This document shows positions 1-6,950 of a DNA stretch of 38,285 nt, in pieces. The stretch is taken from assembly GCA_964575255.1 (NCBI GenBank), contig CAZNPZ010000024.1:1-38285 (forward strand), read 5' to 3'. How positions within the stretch are numbered: the stretch's first letter is position 1; each line of letters begins with the position of its first letter. The notes under the pieces were generated by a model that saw only the letters and a list, made by a program, of their open reading frames with translations, did no database searches and was not told the DNA's origin. Source of the DNA: JAEZHK01 sp964575255. Its GTDB lineage: Bacteria > Bacillota > Clostridia > Christensenellales > Aristaeellaceae. The position numbers and the translations under genes were made by a program.

Positions 1-19
1 TATTTTTAAACGGCATCAT
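1..19 (-). CDS. Possible 5' end of a gene leaving the window
   Basis: Two adjacent minus-strand ATG codons (17-19 and 14-16) follow an AAAGGAG motif, and the frame stays open to the window edge (Met-Pro-Phe-Lys-Asn). The spacing from the motif is very short, and only about five codons are visible, so this may be chance. It lies 130 bp downstream of the tmcAL stop in the same direction. No product can be named. Confidence 0.2.
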
Positions 20-147
20 CTCCTTTCCCGGCATATCGACCGGCTGGATGTGTGGCGTGGGTTTCTTGCGCGGCAGCACACGGGATCAAACGCGTCTCAG
101 GCATCACGGCAACGCTCCTTACGATTGATTGCGAAGTGAACCATCGC

Positions 148-1335
148 TTACGTGACGATTTGGATCCTCTCGGTGTAGTCCCGCCCGGCGCGGCGCAGGC
201 GCGAGTCGGACGTGGTCAGCCCCCACACGTCGGTGGCGCGGCACTCCATTTTAAAGCACGTGTCTTTGGTCAGCACGGTCGGGTGGGAGATCAGCGGGAT
301 CCGGCCACTCGTGGAGATTTGCCGGATCAGCGGACGCGCGCGGTCGCGAAAGCCCAGAATCCTCGCGTAGGGCGCGCGGAGCACGGCGTCGGTGAGCGCT
401 TTGTCCATGCCGATCAGCGCGTGCAGAAGCAGCCTTGACAGCCTCGCCATTGTGTACCGCTTGCATTTGAGGGCGGAAAGCAGCGCATCCCGGCCGGGCG
501 CGAGCGCCGCGAGTTTCTTTACCCGCATCTCAAGCCCTTCGCTGACGTCCGGGAGCAGCGCGATCTGCGCGGCGTCCATCGCGCGCAGGCGGTATAAGAG
601 CAGGTTATCAAGCGCATCGGGGTCGGACAGGCCGCCCATAGAGGCCGCCCGGATGATTTCCGCCGATGTTCCGGGCATCGCGTCGAACGCCTCGTCCGTC
701 CGCCCGCCGCACAGCGCCGCGCGGATCGCGCTGGCGGACGCGGTTCGCCCCATTTCCTTTGAGTGATAGCCGCCGGTTCGCCGGACGACCTGAATCTTCA
801 TCGGCGTTTCCAGCGCGCGGTTCGCGCGGAGGTACTCCAGCCCCAGCACCGTGTTGGGGGCGTTCACCGCCTCCGGCGGCAGGTTGAGGAATTCCGATAC
901 CGCCTCGCCGCGCGCGCGCGCATGGCTCTTGCCCTCTTGAAGATGCGCGCGGATGGCCTCGCGCAGCATGGGCGGTTCCTCGTCGATCAGGCGGCTCATT
1001 TCCGAAAGCGTGCGCAGGCTCCCCGTCTCGCAGCCGAACGACAGCGTGTCCGCGCCCAGCGCGTGAAGAAGCTCCACACCGCCCCGCGCGAAATGGTCGG
1101 CGGTGCGCACCGCGAAAACCACCGGCAGTTCCACCACGAGATCGGCCCCGCCGAGAAGGGCCATCTTCGCCCGCGCCCACTTGTCGAGGAGCGCCGGTTC
1201 GCCCCGCTGCGTGAACGCGCCCGACATCGCGACAATGATATAGTCGCAGCCGGTCAGCCGCCGGGTCTCGTCCAGATGATGCTTGTGGCCGTTATGAAAA
1301 GGGTTGTATTCCGCGATCACGCCCGCGACGCGCAC
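148..1335 (-). CDS. tmcAL: tRNA(Met) cytidine acetate ligase TmcAL (YlbM family)
   Basis: A 395-residue protein of the nucleotidyltransferase family once called YlbM. Known members use ATP and acetate to form N4-acetylcytidine at the wobble position 34 of elongator tRNA(Met). The N-terminus shows the nucleotidylyl-transferase signature YNPFHNGH (residues 10-17, HxGH type), and SASAIR further in resembles the second nucleotide-binding loop. Length is normal for the family. I chose the GTG start at 1335 because GGGGAGGTG lies eight bases upstream and HxGH then falls at its usual distance from the N-terminus; the frame stays open upstream to 1413 but without a ribosome-binding site. The gene is transcribed away from the thymidine kinase gene and has its own promoter-like sequence just upstream. 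Confidence 0.92.
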   Translation of the reverse strand: MRVAGVIAEYNPFHNGHKHHLDETRRLTGCDYIIVAMSGAFTQRGEPALLDKWARAKMALLGGADLVVELPVVFAVRTADHFARGGVELLHALGADTLSFGCETGSLRTLSEMSRLIDEEPPMLREAIRAHLQEGKSHARARGEAVSEFLNLPPEAVNAPNTVLGLEYLRANRALETPMKIQVVRRTGGYHSKEMGRTASASAIRAALCGGRTDEAFDAMPGTSAEIIRAASMGGLSDPDALDNLLLYRLRAMDAAQIALLPDVSEGLEMRVKKLAALAPGRDALLSALKCKRYTMARLSRLLLHALIGMDKALTDAVLRAPYARILGFRDRARPLIRQISTSGRIPLISHPTVLTKDTCFKMECRATDVWGLTTSDSRLRRAGRDYTERIQIVT

Positions 1336-1358
1336 GGTCTCACCTCCCCGCGAGTCTA

Positions 1359-1387
1359 ATTTTATCTGCTTCAAGGGAGGAACGCAA
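1359..1387 (-). promoter_or_regulatory. Predicted sigma-70 type promoter for tmcAL
   Basis: On the minus strand TTGCGT (1382-1387) is followed after 17 bp by TAAAAT (1359-1364), about 23 bp before the GTG start. The -10 matches five of six consensus bases; the -35 matches only TTG. The rest of the 258-bp divergent spacer up to thymidine kinase shows no clear plus-strand promoter. Confidence 0.45.
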
Positions 1388-1593
1388 GCGGGCGGTGTCG
1401 AATTCTTGAGCAATCCTCAGAAATCTCGCGAGTGCCCGGCCAATCTTTTCGTTCAACACATCGCCAATGTCGACGTGACGCAGCGCTGCTTCGCTTTCGC
1501 CCCGGCTCGTTGTCTTGGACGAAAATCCCGCGCCACTCCCTCTCGATATTTCTGCATCTTGCTCTATGGAAACACTCGAATGGGAGGACGCGC

Positions 1594-2166
1594 ATGGCGA
1601 AACTTTACTTCCGGTACGGCGCGATGGGGTCGAGCAAGACCGCCAACGCCATTATGGTCGCCTATAACTATCACGAGCGGGGTCAGAAGGCGCTTCTGAT
1701 CAAACCCGCCATTGAGAAGCGGGACGGCGAAGCCACCGTCGCTTCCCGTTCCGGCCTGACCGCACCCTGCGTCTATATGGAAGACCTAAACAACATCGAC
1801 GTAAGAAGCTACGACTGCCTGGTGGTGGATGAGGCGCAGTTTCTGAACAAGGCTCAGGTGGAGAAGTTGGTGCACATCGTGGATGATCTGGGCGTGCCGG
1901 TGGTCTGCTACGGCTTGCGCGCGGACTTTATGGGGAACCTTTTCGAGGGCAGCATGTGGCTGCTCGCGTGGGCGGACTCCATCGAGGAGGTCAAGACCGT
2001 GTGCTGGTGCGGGCGCAAGGCCACCTGGAACGCGCGCATCGAGAACGGGCGGGTCGTAAAGCAAGGCGAGCAGATCGTGCTGGGCGGCAATGAGAGTTAT
2101 ACGGCCTTGTGCCGGAAGCATTGGGCGGAGGGAAACCTTGGGCAAACGCTTCCGCCGGAGGCGTAA
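1594..2166 (+). CDS. tdk: Thymidine kinase (TK1-like)
   Basis: A 190-residue cytosolic thymidine kinase, phosphorylating thymidine to dTMP in the salvage pathway. The P-loop is GAMGSSKT (residues 9-16), a variant of GxMxSGKT with Ser in place of the usual Gly or Ala before the Lys. The Walker B region is VVDEAQFL (about 77-84). Zinc-lasso cysteines appear as VCWCGRKA (C137, C139) and ALCRKHW (C173), in the spacing seen in E. coli-type enzymes. The ATG at 1594 follows GGGAGG by seven bases; the frame is open upstream but that part is not family-like. It is the first of three co-directional genes (thymidine kinase, GNAT, queH). The P-loop variant keeps the catalytic Lys and Thr, so activity is expected. 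Confidence 0.92.
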   Translation: MAKLYFRYGAMGSSKTANAIMVAYNYHERGQKALLIKPAIEKRDGEATVASRSGLTAPCVYMEDLNNIDVRSYDCLVVDEAQFLNKAQVEKLVHIVDDLGVPVVCYGLRADFMGNLFEGSMWLLAWADSIEEVKTVCWCGRKATWNARIENGRVVKQGEQIVLGGNESYTALCRKHWAEGNLGQTLPPEA

Positions 2167-2365
2167 GCGTTTGCGTTGAGGGGATGCTGGATTTCTGAAT
2201 TCCCAACAGAAAATTCCGGGCGAAGTCCGGACGGCTGGGAATGATTTCCCGTCGGGCGGGCAAGCGCGCCCTTTGGGGAATCCCTCTGTGCCGGCAAAGC
2301 CAGCCCAGAGGATCGTACTTTGGAGGGCGGCGGCCCTCCAAACCACCCAGGGAAGAGGCAATGAC
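2167..2365 (+). other. Hairpin-rich spacer between thymidine kinase and GNAT genes
   Basis: This 199-bp spacer contains several inverted repeats. The strongest is TTTGGAGGGC, four-base loop GGCG, GCCCTCCAAA at 2319-2342, only 24 bp before the GNAT start. ATTCCCA and TGGGAAT arms enclose CCGG repeats in the first half, and CCTCTG/CAGAGG arms lie near 2283-2311. No T-run follows the 2319-2342 stem, so it is not a classical terminator; it may protect or process the mRNA, or belong to a short palindromic repeat. Confidence 0.5.
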
Positions 2366-2809
2366 ATGACCATCCGAAAGATTGACGAAAACAAAGAAGA
2401 GTTCCGGGAACTCCTCCTGCTGGCCGACCCCGAGTGGGCGGTGGTGGAGAAGTACCTCGCAAACTGCGAGTTGTACGCGCTTTTCGAGGGGGAGACGCCG
2501 GTCGCGGAGGCCGTCGTCACCGTCCGCGAGGACGGCGCGTGCGAACTGAAAAACCTCGCGACCGACCCGGCGCACCAACGGAAAGGCTATGCACGAACGC
2601 TGGTGGAATTCCTCGCGCAGGAAATGGCCGGGCGGTTTGACAGGATGTATGTGGGCACCTCTGGGCCGAAACTTTACGAGAAGATGGGGTTTACCCGCGC
2701 GTACATCGTCAAGAATTTCTTCTTGGACAACTATTCGGAGCCAATCTGGGACGAGGGGGAACTGCTCATCGACATGCACTACCTCGTCCGGGACCTCGGA
2801 GGCAAATGA
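2366..2809 (+). CDS. GNAT family N-acetyltransferase
   Basis: A 147-residue single-domain acetyl-CoA-dependent N-acetyltransferase. The acetyl-CoA loop is visible as the Q-R-K-G-Y-A segment after LATDPAH, followed by the helix TLVEFLAQEM, and the C-terminal strand region contains PKLYEKMGF, typical of the fold. The substrate cannot be told from sequence. The ATG at 2366 has AAGAGG eight bases upstream; a longer in-frame reading from 2273 begins within the hairpin-rich spacer and is not protein-like. The stop at 2807-2809 lies just before, or overlaps, the start of queH, so the two are translationally coupled. Confidence 0.85.
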   Translation: MTIRKIDENKEEFRELLLLADPEWAVVEKYLANCELYALFEGETPVAEAVVTVREDGACELKNLATDPAHQRKGYARTLVEFLAQEMAGRFDRMYVGTSGPKLYEKMGFTRAYIVKNFFLDNYSEPIWDEGELLIDMHYLVRDLGGK

Positions 2810-2811
2810 CC

Positions 2812-3357
2812 ATGCGGACGCTTATCCACATCTGCTGTGCGCCCTGCTCCATTGCGTGTATTGATACGCTCCGGGCGGAAGGCCAGGAACTGACCGGGTT
2901 CTGGTTCAATCCCAACATCCACCCGGTTACCGAGTACCGCGCGCGGCTTGACGCACTGAAAGGATACGCCGAAAAAGTTGGGCTTCCGCTTCTTGGCCGC
3001 GATGCGTATGGCCTGAAAAACTTCGTGCGCGCGGTTTCGGGAGACCTTGACGACCGCTGCGGCGTCTGCTACGAAATGCGCCTTGACGCTGCTGCGGCGT
3101 TCGCCGCGCAAAACGGGTTCGAGGCGTTCACGACGACGCTTCTGATCAGCCCCTACCAGAACCATGACCTCTTGATCGAAACCGGGAAGCGCGCCGCCCG
3201 CGCCCACAACGTCGAATTTTTGGAGCGCGACTTCCGCCCCCGCTTCCGCGAAGGCCAGCGCCGCGCCAGAGAACTGGAACTGTATATGCAGAAGTATTGC
3301 GGCTGCGTGTTCAGCGAGGAGGAGCGGTATCGGCCTGCAAGGAACGACCTGTATTAG
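2812..3357 (+). CDS. queH: Epoxyqueuosine reductase QueH
   Basis: A 181-residue protein of the DUF208/QueH family, which reduces epoxyqueuosine to queuosine in tRNA, the last step of queuosine synthesis. It is the non-homologous substitute for QueG. The metal and iron-sulfur cysteines are all present: HICCAPC (C8, C9, C12), RCGVC (C83, C86) and KYCGC (C163, C165). The start at 2812 lies nine bases after GGAGG; an in-frame ATG at 2806 would overlap the GNAT stop as ATGA but sits only three bases from the same GGAGG. The other queuosine genes (queC, D, E, tgt, queA) are not in the window, so the organism either makes or salvages a precursor elsewhere. Confidence 0.92.
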   Translation: MRTLIHICCAPCSIACIDTLRAEGQELTGFWFNPNIHPVTEYRARLDALKGYAEKVGLPLLGRDAYGLKNFVRAVSGDLDDRCGVCYEMRLDAAAAFAAQNGFEAFTTTLLISPYQNHDLLIETGKRAARAHNVEFLERDFRPRFREGQRRARELELYMQKYCGCVFSEEERYRPARNDLY

Positions 3358-3566
3358 TAAAACAAAGCTTCATGAATATCGTGCCCGTCCTTGAACACGA
3401 ACCGGATGCTGCCATTGGCCGATACCCGCGCCCGCTCCACCGTACCATGCCACGGCGTCTCGTCAAATTGGGCATTCAGGGCCGCCTTGTGCGGCGCCTT
3501 GGCGGTCATCTGGCTTCTGGGCCTGTCGCTTCGTCAGCAGGATGGTTCCCGCGTTGCGAATCGTTC
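3354..3566 (-). pseudogene. 3' remnant of a large serine recombinase
   Basis: On the minus strand, codons from an ATG at 3509 to the TAA at 3354-3356 encode a 51-residue tail containing FDETPWHGTVER and IRFVFKDGHDI. This closely resembles the C-terminal end of Firmicute mobile-element serine recombinases (FDE-x-LW-x-x-x-V ... F-x-F-x-DGTEI). Just upstream, in a different frame, the segment TILLTKRQAQKPDD reads like the preceding coiled-coil part, so a one-base frameshift appears to separate the two. The catalytic and zinc-ribbon domains are absent; upstream the sequence turns into perfect hairpins. The stop overlaps the queH stop from the opposite strand. I infer the scar of an excised or decayed integrative element; identification rests on remembered family motifs only. 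Confidence 0.5.
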
Positions 3567-3626
3567 CCGGCGCATGCGCGCCGGGAACGCGTTGCCCCCT
3601 CCAGTGCGCACACCGGAGGGGGCAAC
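3563..3626. repeat. Two adjacent perfect inverted repeats
   Basis: GTTCCCGGCGC, loop ATGC, GCGCCGGGAAC (3563-3588) is followed by GTTGCCCCCTCC, 12-base loop, GGAGGGGGCAAC (3591-3626). Stems are 11 and 12 bp with no mismatch, and the second loop contains the palindrome GTGCGCAC. They lie between the recombinase remnant and the GH4 operon terminator. The rest of 3627-3704 shows nothing recognisable. Confidence 0.75.
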
Positions 3627-3704
3627 ATTTCCGTGAGTCAGCGAGCCGAACGCAATCCGAAAGAACCGCAGGTCCGCGAAGTCCTTTCGTGATCGTGCCT
3701 GTGG

Positions 3705-3733
3705 AAATGAAAGACCCGAAGGGGTTTTCATTT
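3705..3733 (-). terminator. Terminator of the sugar-utilisation operon
   Basis: Immediately after the GH4 stop on the minus strand, AAATGAAAACCC pairs with GGGTCTTTCATTT (12 bp, one bulged base) around a C-UUCG-G tetraloop, a very stable RNA loop. The descending arm is T-rich, and the position 9 bp beyond the last gene supports a factor-independent terminator. Confidence 0.7.
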
Positions 3734-3741
3734 GCCGCGTG

Positions 3742-5061
3742 TCAGCGGAACTGCGGCAGCCATTCCTCATTCTGCCGGAACATCTCGTCCACCATGTCGC
3801 GGATCTCGCGCAGCGAAAGCACCGCGCTGGTCAGCGGATCGTAGCAGACGGCGTGATAGATCATCTCGCGGTCCCCCGTCAGGCTGCCCGCGACCGCCAT
3901 CTCCTCGATCTGCGCGCTCGTACCGCTCAGGATCGCGCACTGCGGCGGCAGCGCGCCGACATGGATCGGCTCAAGCCCGTTCTTTCCGGCGAGTACCGGC
4001 ACTTCCACGCACGCGCCTGTCGGCAGGTTGGGAACTAAGCCGAAGTTCCGCACATTGCCGTTGAACTCAAAAGGCGTGTTGTCGCCGAAGACGGCGTTGA
4101 AGATGTAGGCCGCGTACTCCTCGCCGCGCGTGAGGCTCGGTTCTTCCTTCACCCACGCCTCGATCTCGCCCTTCCAGGTGGTTTCACGGTTGCGGTACTC
4201 GTTCAGGATGTACGCGTACACGCCGGGATTCCAGCCGGTGCCGTGGGTGCAATACTTTTCGATGAGATCTGGGCGCTTCCGGAACCACGCGTTGTACTCG
4301 CTGTTGTGGCCGGACGACTCGGTCGGGTAGTAGCCCAGCGCCAGGTACATCTCGTTTCGAACGATCTCTTCGTTGTAGATCGCTTCGTTTTCGGTGATGG
4401 CCTTGCGGATCGCGGGGTACGCGTCCTCGCCCTTCCACAGGAACTTGGTGTAGAACGCCTGATGGTTGACGCCCGCGCAGGTGTAGCTGACGTCTTTCAT
4501 ATCCGCGCCGATCCACTTCGCGAGCATCGCGGCGGTGCCCTGCACGCTGTGGCAGAGGCCGCTGGTCACCAGGTGCGGCAGTTCCCCCTGCACCGCCCGG
4601 CACAGCATGGCCATCGGGTTCGTGTAATTGAGGAATACCGCCTTCGGACACAGCCGCTCAATGTCCCGCGCGATGGACATGATCGGGTTCACGGTGCGCA
4701 GGAAGCGGAAGATGCCGCTGGGGCCGCGCGTGTCGCCGACGTTGGTATCGACGCCGTACTTCTTCGGGATCAGGATGTCGTGCTGCCACACGTCCACGTC
4801 CCCGGCGAGGATGGTGCACAGGACGCCGTCCGCGCCGCGCAGCGCCTCCTCGCGGTCAAGCGTCGCGACGACGGTCGCCGGGTAATTCCCGGCCAGAACG
4901 ATCCGCTCCACGGCGGTCTTGATGTAGGAAAGCCGTTCGGGGTTTACGTCCATCAGGCGGATCTCCGCGTCATGGAACGCCGGAAAGCTCAGAATGTCCC
5001 GAACCAGCCCGCGCGTGAAGCCAAAGCTGCCCGCGCCGATGAATGCGAATTTACGTGCCAT
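3742..5061 (-). CDS. GH4 family glycosidase, alpha-galactosidase (MelA)-like
   Basis: A 439-residue GH4 enzyme. The family cleaves glycosides by an NAD- and Mn-dependent oxidation-elimination mechanism in the cytoplasm. Visible motifs are the NAD-binding GAGSFGF (residues 9-15), LMDVN with the ribose-binding Asp38, LNYTNPMA, the metal-ligand GLCHSVQG (C170, H171), and AGVNHQAFY with the second metal ligand H200. YPTESSGHNSEY is typical of the MelA branch, so alpha-galactosidase is favoured over alpha-glucosidase or glucuronidase. The ATG at 5061 follows AAGGAG by nine bases. It is the last gene of the operon with GH38 and an ABC importer, and being cytosolic it would act on imported glycosides. 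Exact sugar specificity is inferred. Confidence 0.88.
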   Translation of the reverse strand: MARKFAFIGAGSFGFTRGLVRDILSFPAFHDAEIRLMDVNPERLSYIKTAVERIVLAGNYPATVVATLDREEALRGADGVLCTILAGDVDVWQHDILIPKKYGVDTNVGDTRGPSGIFRFLRTVNPIMSIARDIERLCPKAVFLNYTNPMAMLCRAVQGELPHLVTSGLCHSVQGTAAMLAKWIGADMKDVSYTCAGVNHQAFYTKFLWKGEDAYPAIRKAITENEAIYNEEIVRNEMYLALGYYPTESSGHNSEYNAWFRKRPDLIEKYCTHGTGWNPGVYAYILNEYRNRETTWKGEIEAWVKEEPSLTRGEEYAAYIFNAVFGDNTPFEFNGNVRNFGLVPNLPTGACVEVPVLAGKNGLEPIHVGALPPQCAILSGTSAQIEEMAVAGSLTGDREMIYHAVCYDPLTSAVLSLREIRDMVDEMFRQNEEWLPQFR

Positions 5062-5087
5062 TGTTTTTACTCCTTGCTTGGCCGCGA

Positions 5088-5939
5088 TCAGGCTTTGGTG
5101 CCTGTCAGCGCAATGCCTTCGATAAACTGCTTTTGGAAGATCAGGTACAGGATCAGCATCGGGATCATCGCCATCGCCGAGCCCGCCATCAAAAGCGGGT
5201 ATTTGGTGAAATACTGGTTCTGCAGCGAGCTGATTCCGGCGCTTAATGTCATCATATCCACCTTCATGTTGACGATCAGCGGCCACATCATCTCGCTGTA
5301 GGCAAAGATCGCGGTGAACACCGAAAGCGCCATCAGCGCGGTCTTGGTCAGCGGGAACAGGATGCGCAGGAACGTCTGGCCGACGTTGCAGCCGTCGATC
5401 ATCGCGGCCTCGCTGAGGTCATTGGGAAGCGACAGGTAGAACTGCCTGAGGAAGAACGTGCCGAACGCGCTGACGAGGCCGGGGTAGAGCAGCGCGAAGT
5501 GGGTGTTGAGTTGGTTGATTTTCGAGAGCTGCAGGTACTGCGGGATGATGTACACTTGCGGCGGCAGCATCTGCTGGGTGATGACGATGAAGAACAGAAG
5601 CCCTTTGAACGGAAAGCGCAGCTTCGCGAACGCGAACGCGGCCATCGAACTGAACACCACCGCGCACAGGATGCGCAGCACGATCAGGAGCATCGTGTTG
5701 AAGTACAGCTTCCACATCGGGAGCGTCCGGAGCACTTCCTGATAGTTGGTCGGCGCCCAGCTTCCGGGGAGCATCGTCGGCGGCACCATGATGGATTCGC
5801 CGAGCGTCTTGAACGAGGTGATGATCATCCAGTAGAACGGAAAGATCATCGTAAACGCGCCCAGGATTAAAAGGATGTGAACGGGGACCATGCTGCGCCG
5901 TCTGCCGGTCGAAGCGTTCATTTTAGCGGTGGCTTGCAT
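5088..5939 (-). CDS. Carbohydrate ABC transporter permease (MalG/LacG type)
   Basis: An integral membrane subunit of a CUT1-type sugar importer, 283 residues with about six membrane segments, the first near residues 20-40. The EAA loop that docks the ATPase reads EAAMIDGCNVGQTFLRI and continues ILFPLTK, the MalG-type pattern. The C-terminus FQKQFIEGIALTGTKA is typical of MalG/UgpE proteins. Two ATGs are possible (5942 and 5939); the second has the better six-base spacing from AGGAGG. It lies 13 bp after the first permease and 26 bp before the GH4 gene. No ATPase gene is in the operon, so a shared MsmK-like ATPase elsewhere is expected. Confidence 0.92.
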   Translation of the reverse strand: MQATAKMNASTGRRRSMVPVHILLILGAFTMIFPFYWMIITSFKTLGESIMVPPTMLPGSWAPTNYQEVLRTLPMWKLYFNTMLLIVLRILCAVVFSSMAAFAFAKLRFPFKGLLFFIVITQQMLPPQVYIIPQYLQLSKINQLNTHFALLYPGLVSAFGTFFLRQFYLSLPNDLSEAAMIDGCNVGQTFLRILFPLTKTALMALSVFTAIFAYSEMMWPLIVNMKVDMMTLSAGISSLQNQYFTKYPLLMAGSAMAMIPMLILYLIFQKQFIEGIALTGTKA

Positions 5940-5952
5940 CATAATCCTCCTT

Positions 5953-6870
5953 TCACTGGTCGTAGTGCACGAGTTTTTTCTCTGCGATGAACTGCGCGGC
6001 GGTCAGAATGCCGATGATCACGAAGCTCCACAGTACGATCGCGGAGGCGTAGCCCTTGTTGAATTTGACGAACGCCTCGCGGTAGAACAGCGCCATCAGC
6101 GAAATGCCCTTGTTGAACGCGGGGTTGGAGTCCTTGATCAGCATGTAGATCACGTCGAATACCTTGATCGCGGACATGACGCGGAGTACCACCACGAAGA
6201 ACAGCGTCGGCGATACCAGCGGCACGGTGATGTGCACGAACTTGCGCATCGGTCCCGCGCCGTCGATCTCCGAGGCTTCGTAGTAGTTCTGCGGGATGGA
6301 CTGAAGGCCCGCAAGGATTAAAACGAGGTCATAGCCCAGCGAACTCCAGATCGTGATGATCGCGCAAGACAATAGCGCGGTGTTCGGGTCGCTGAGCCAG
6401 TTGGGGCCGGTGACGTGTATCAGGCCCAGCGCCTGATTGATGATGCCGTTCTCGGCGTTGAACATCCACCGCCACACCATCGCGATCGCGGCGGGCGCGA
6501 CCACGAGAGGCAGGAAGTAGATGCCGCGGTACAGGTCGCGGCCGCGGATCTTGTTGTTGAGCAGCGTCGCCATCAGGAGCGCCAGGAACACGCCCACCGG
6601 CACGGTGAGCAGCATGAAATACAGCGTATTCCACGTCGCCTGCATCACCAGTTTGTCCGCGAACAGCGTTTGGTAGTTCTTGATGCCGATGAACTTGGGC
6701 GGCGTCAGCCCCTGCATCTTCTGCAGGCTCAGCCAGATGGAATCGAAAAACGGATAGATGTTCAGGATGATCAGCCCGATGATGGTCGGGGCGATCAAAA
6801 CATACGCCCACGCCCATTCCGACCTCATCAGCCGGCTGCGCCTTCGAGGGGCGGTCTTCATCGTGGTCAT
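5953..6870 (-). CDS. Carbohydrate ABC transporter permease (MalF/LacF type)
   Basis: A 305-residue permease of the MalF/UgpA group with a short basic N-terminus (RRRSRLMRSE), a first membrane helix near residues 22-42 and about six in total. The EAA motif is EASEIDGAGPMRKFVHIT followed by VPLVSP. It pairs with the MalG-type protein downstream to form the channel of the importer fed by the upstream binding protein. The ATG at 6870 follows GGAGGTG by about eight bases. An 80-bp gap with a strong hairpin separates it from the binding-protein gene, which would let the binding protein be made in excess over the membrane subunits. Confidence 0.92.
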   Translation of the reverse strand: MTTMKTAPRRRSRLMRSEWAWAYVLIAPTIIGLIILNIYPFFDSIWLSLQKMQGLTPPKFIGIKNYQTLFADKLVMQATWNTLYFMLLTVPVGVFLALLMATLLNNKIRGRDLYRGIYFLPLVVAPAAIAMVWRWMFNAENGIINQALGLIHVTGPNWLSDPNTALLSCAIITIWSSLGYDLVLILAGLQSIPQNYYEASEIDGAGPMRKFVHITVPLVSPTLFFVVVLRVMSAIKVFDVIYMLIKDSNPAFNKGISLMALFYREAFVKFNKGYASAIVLWSFVIIGILTAAQFIAEKKLVHYDQ

Positions 6871-6899
6871 CGCACGGTCACCTCCGTGAAGTCACTTGA

Positions 6900-6932
6900 C
6901 CAGGACGCCGGAGGAACCCCCCGGCGTCCTGG
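6900..6932 (-). promoter_or_regulatory. Intra-operon hairpin after the binding-protein gene
   Basis: CCAGGACGCCGG and CCGGCGTCCTGG form a perfect 12-bp stem with a nine-base loop, 18 bp beyond the binding-protein stop. No T-run follows on the minus strand. Such hairpins in importer operons usually stabilise the upstream mRNA or attenuate read-through into the permease genes; that role is inferred from position. Confidence 0.6.
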
Positions 6933-6950
6933 CACGGCAGTTTAGAACGA

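Noticed and set aside
20..147. A 33-codon minus-strand frame after tmcAL with AAGGAG upstream
   Set aside because: No hydrophobic, cysteine or other family pattern; too short to support as a gene.
3391..3844. Small plus-strand frames between queH and GH4
   Set aside because: They read through perfect hairpins and the antisense of the recombinase remnant; no family features.
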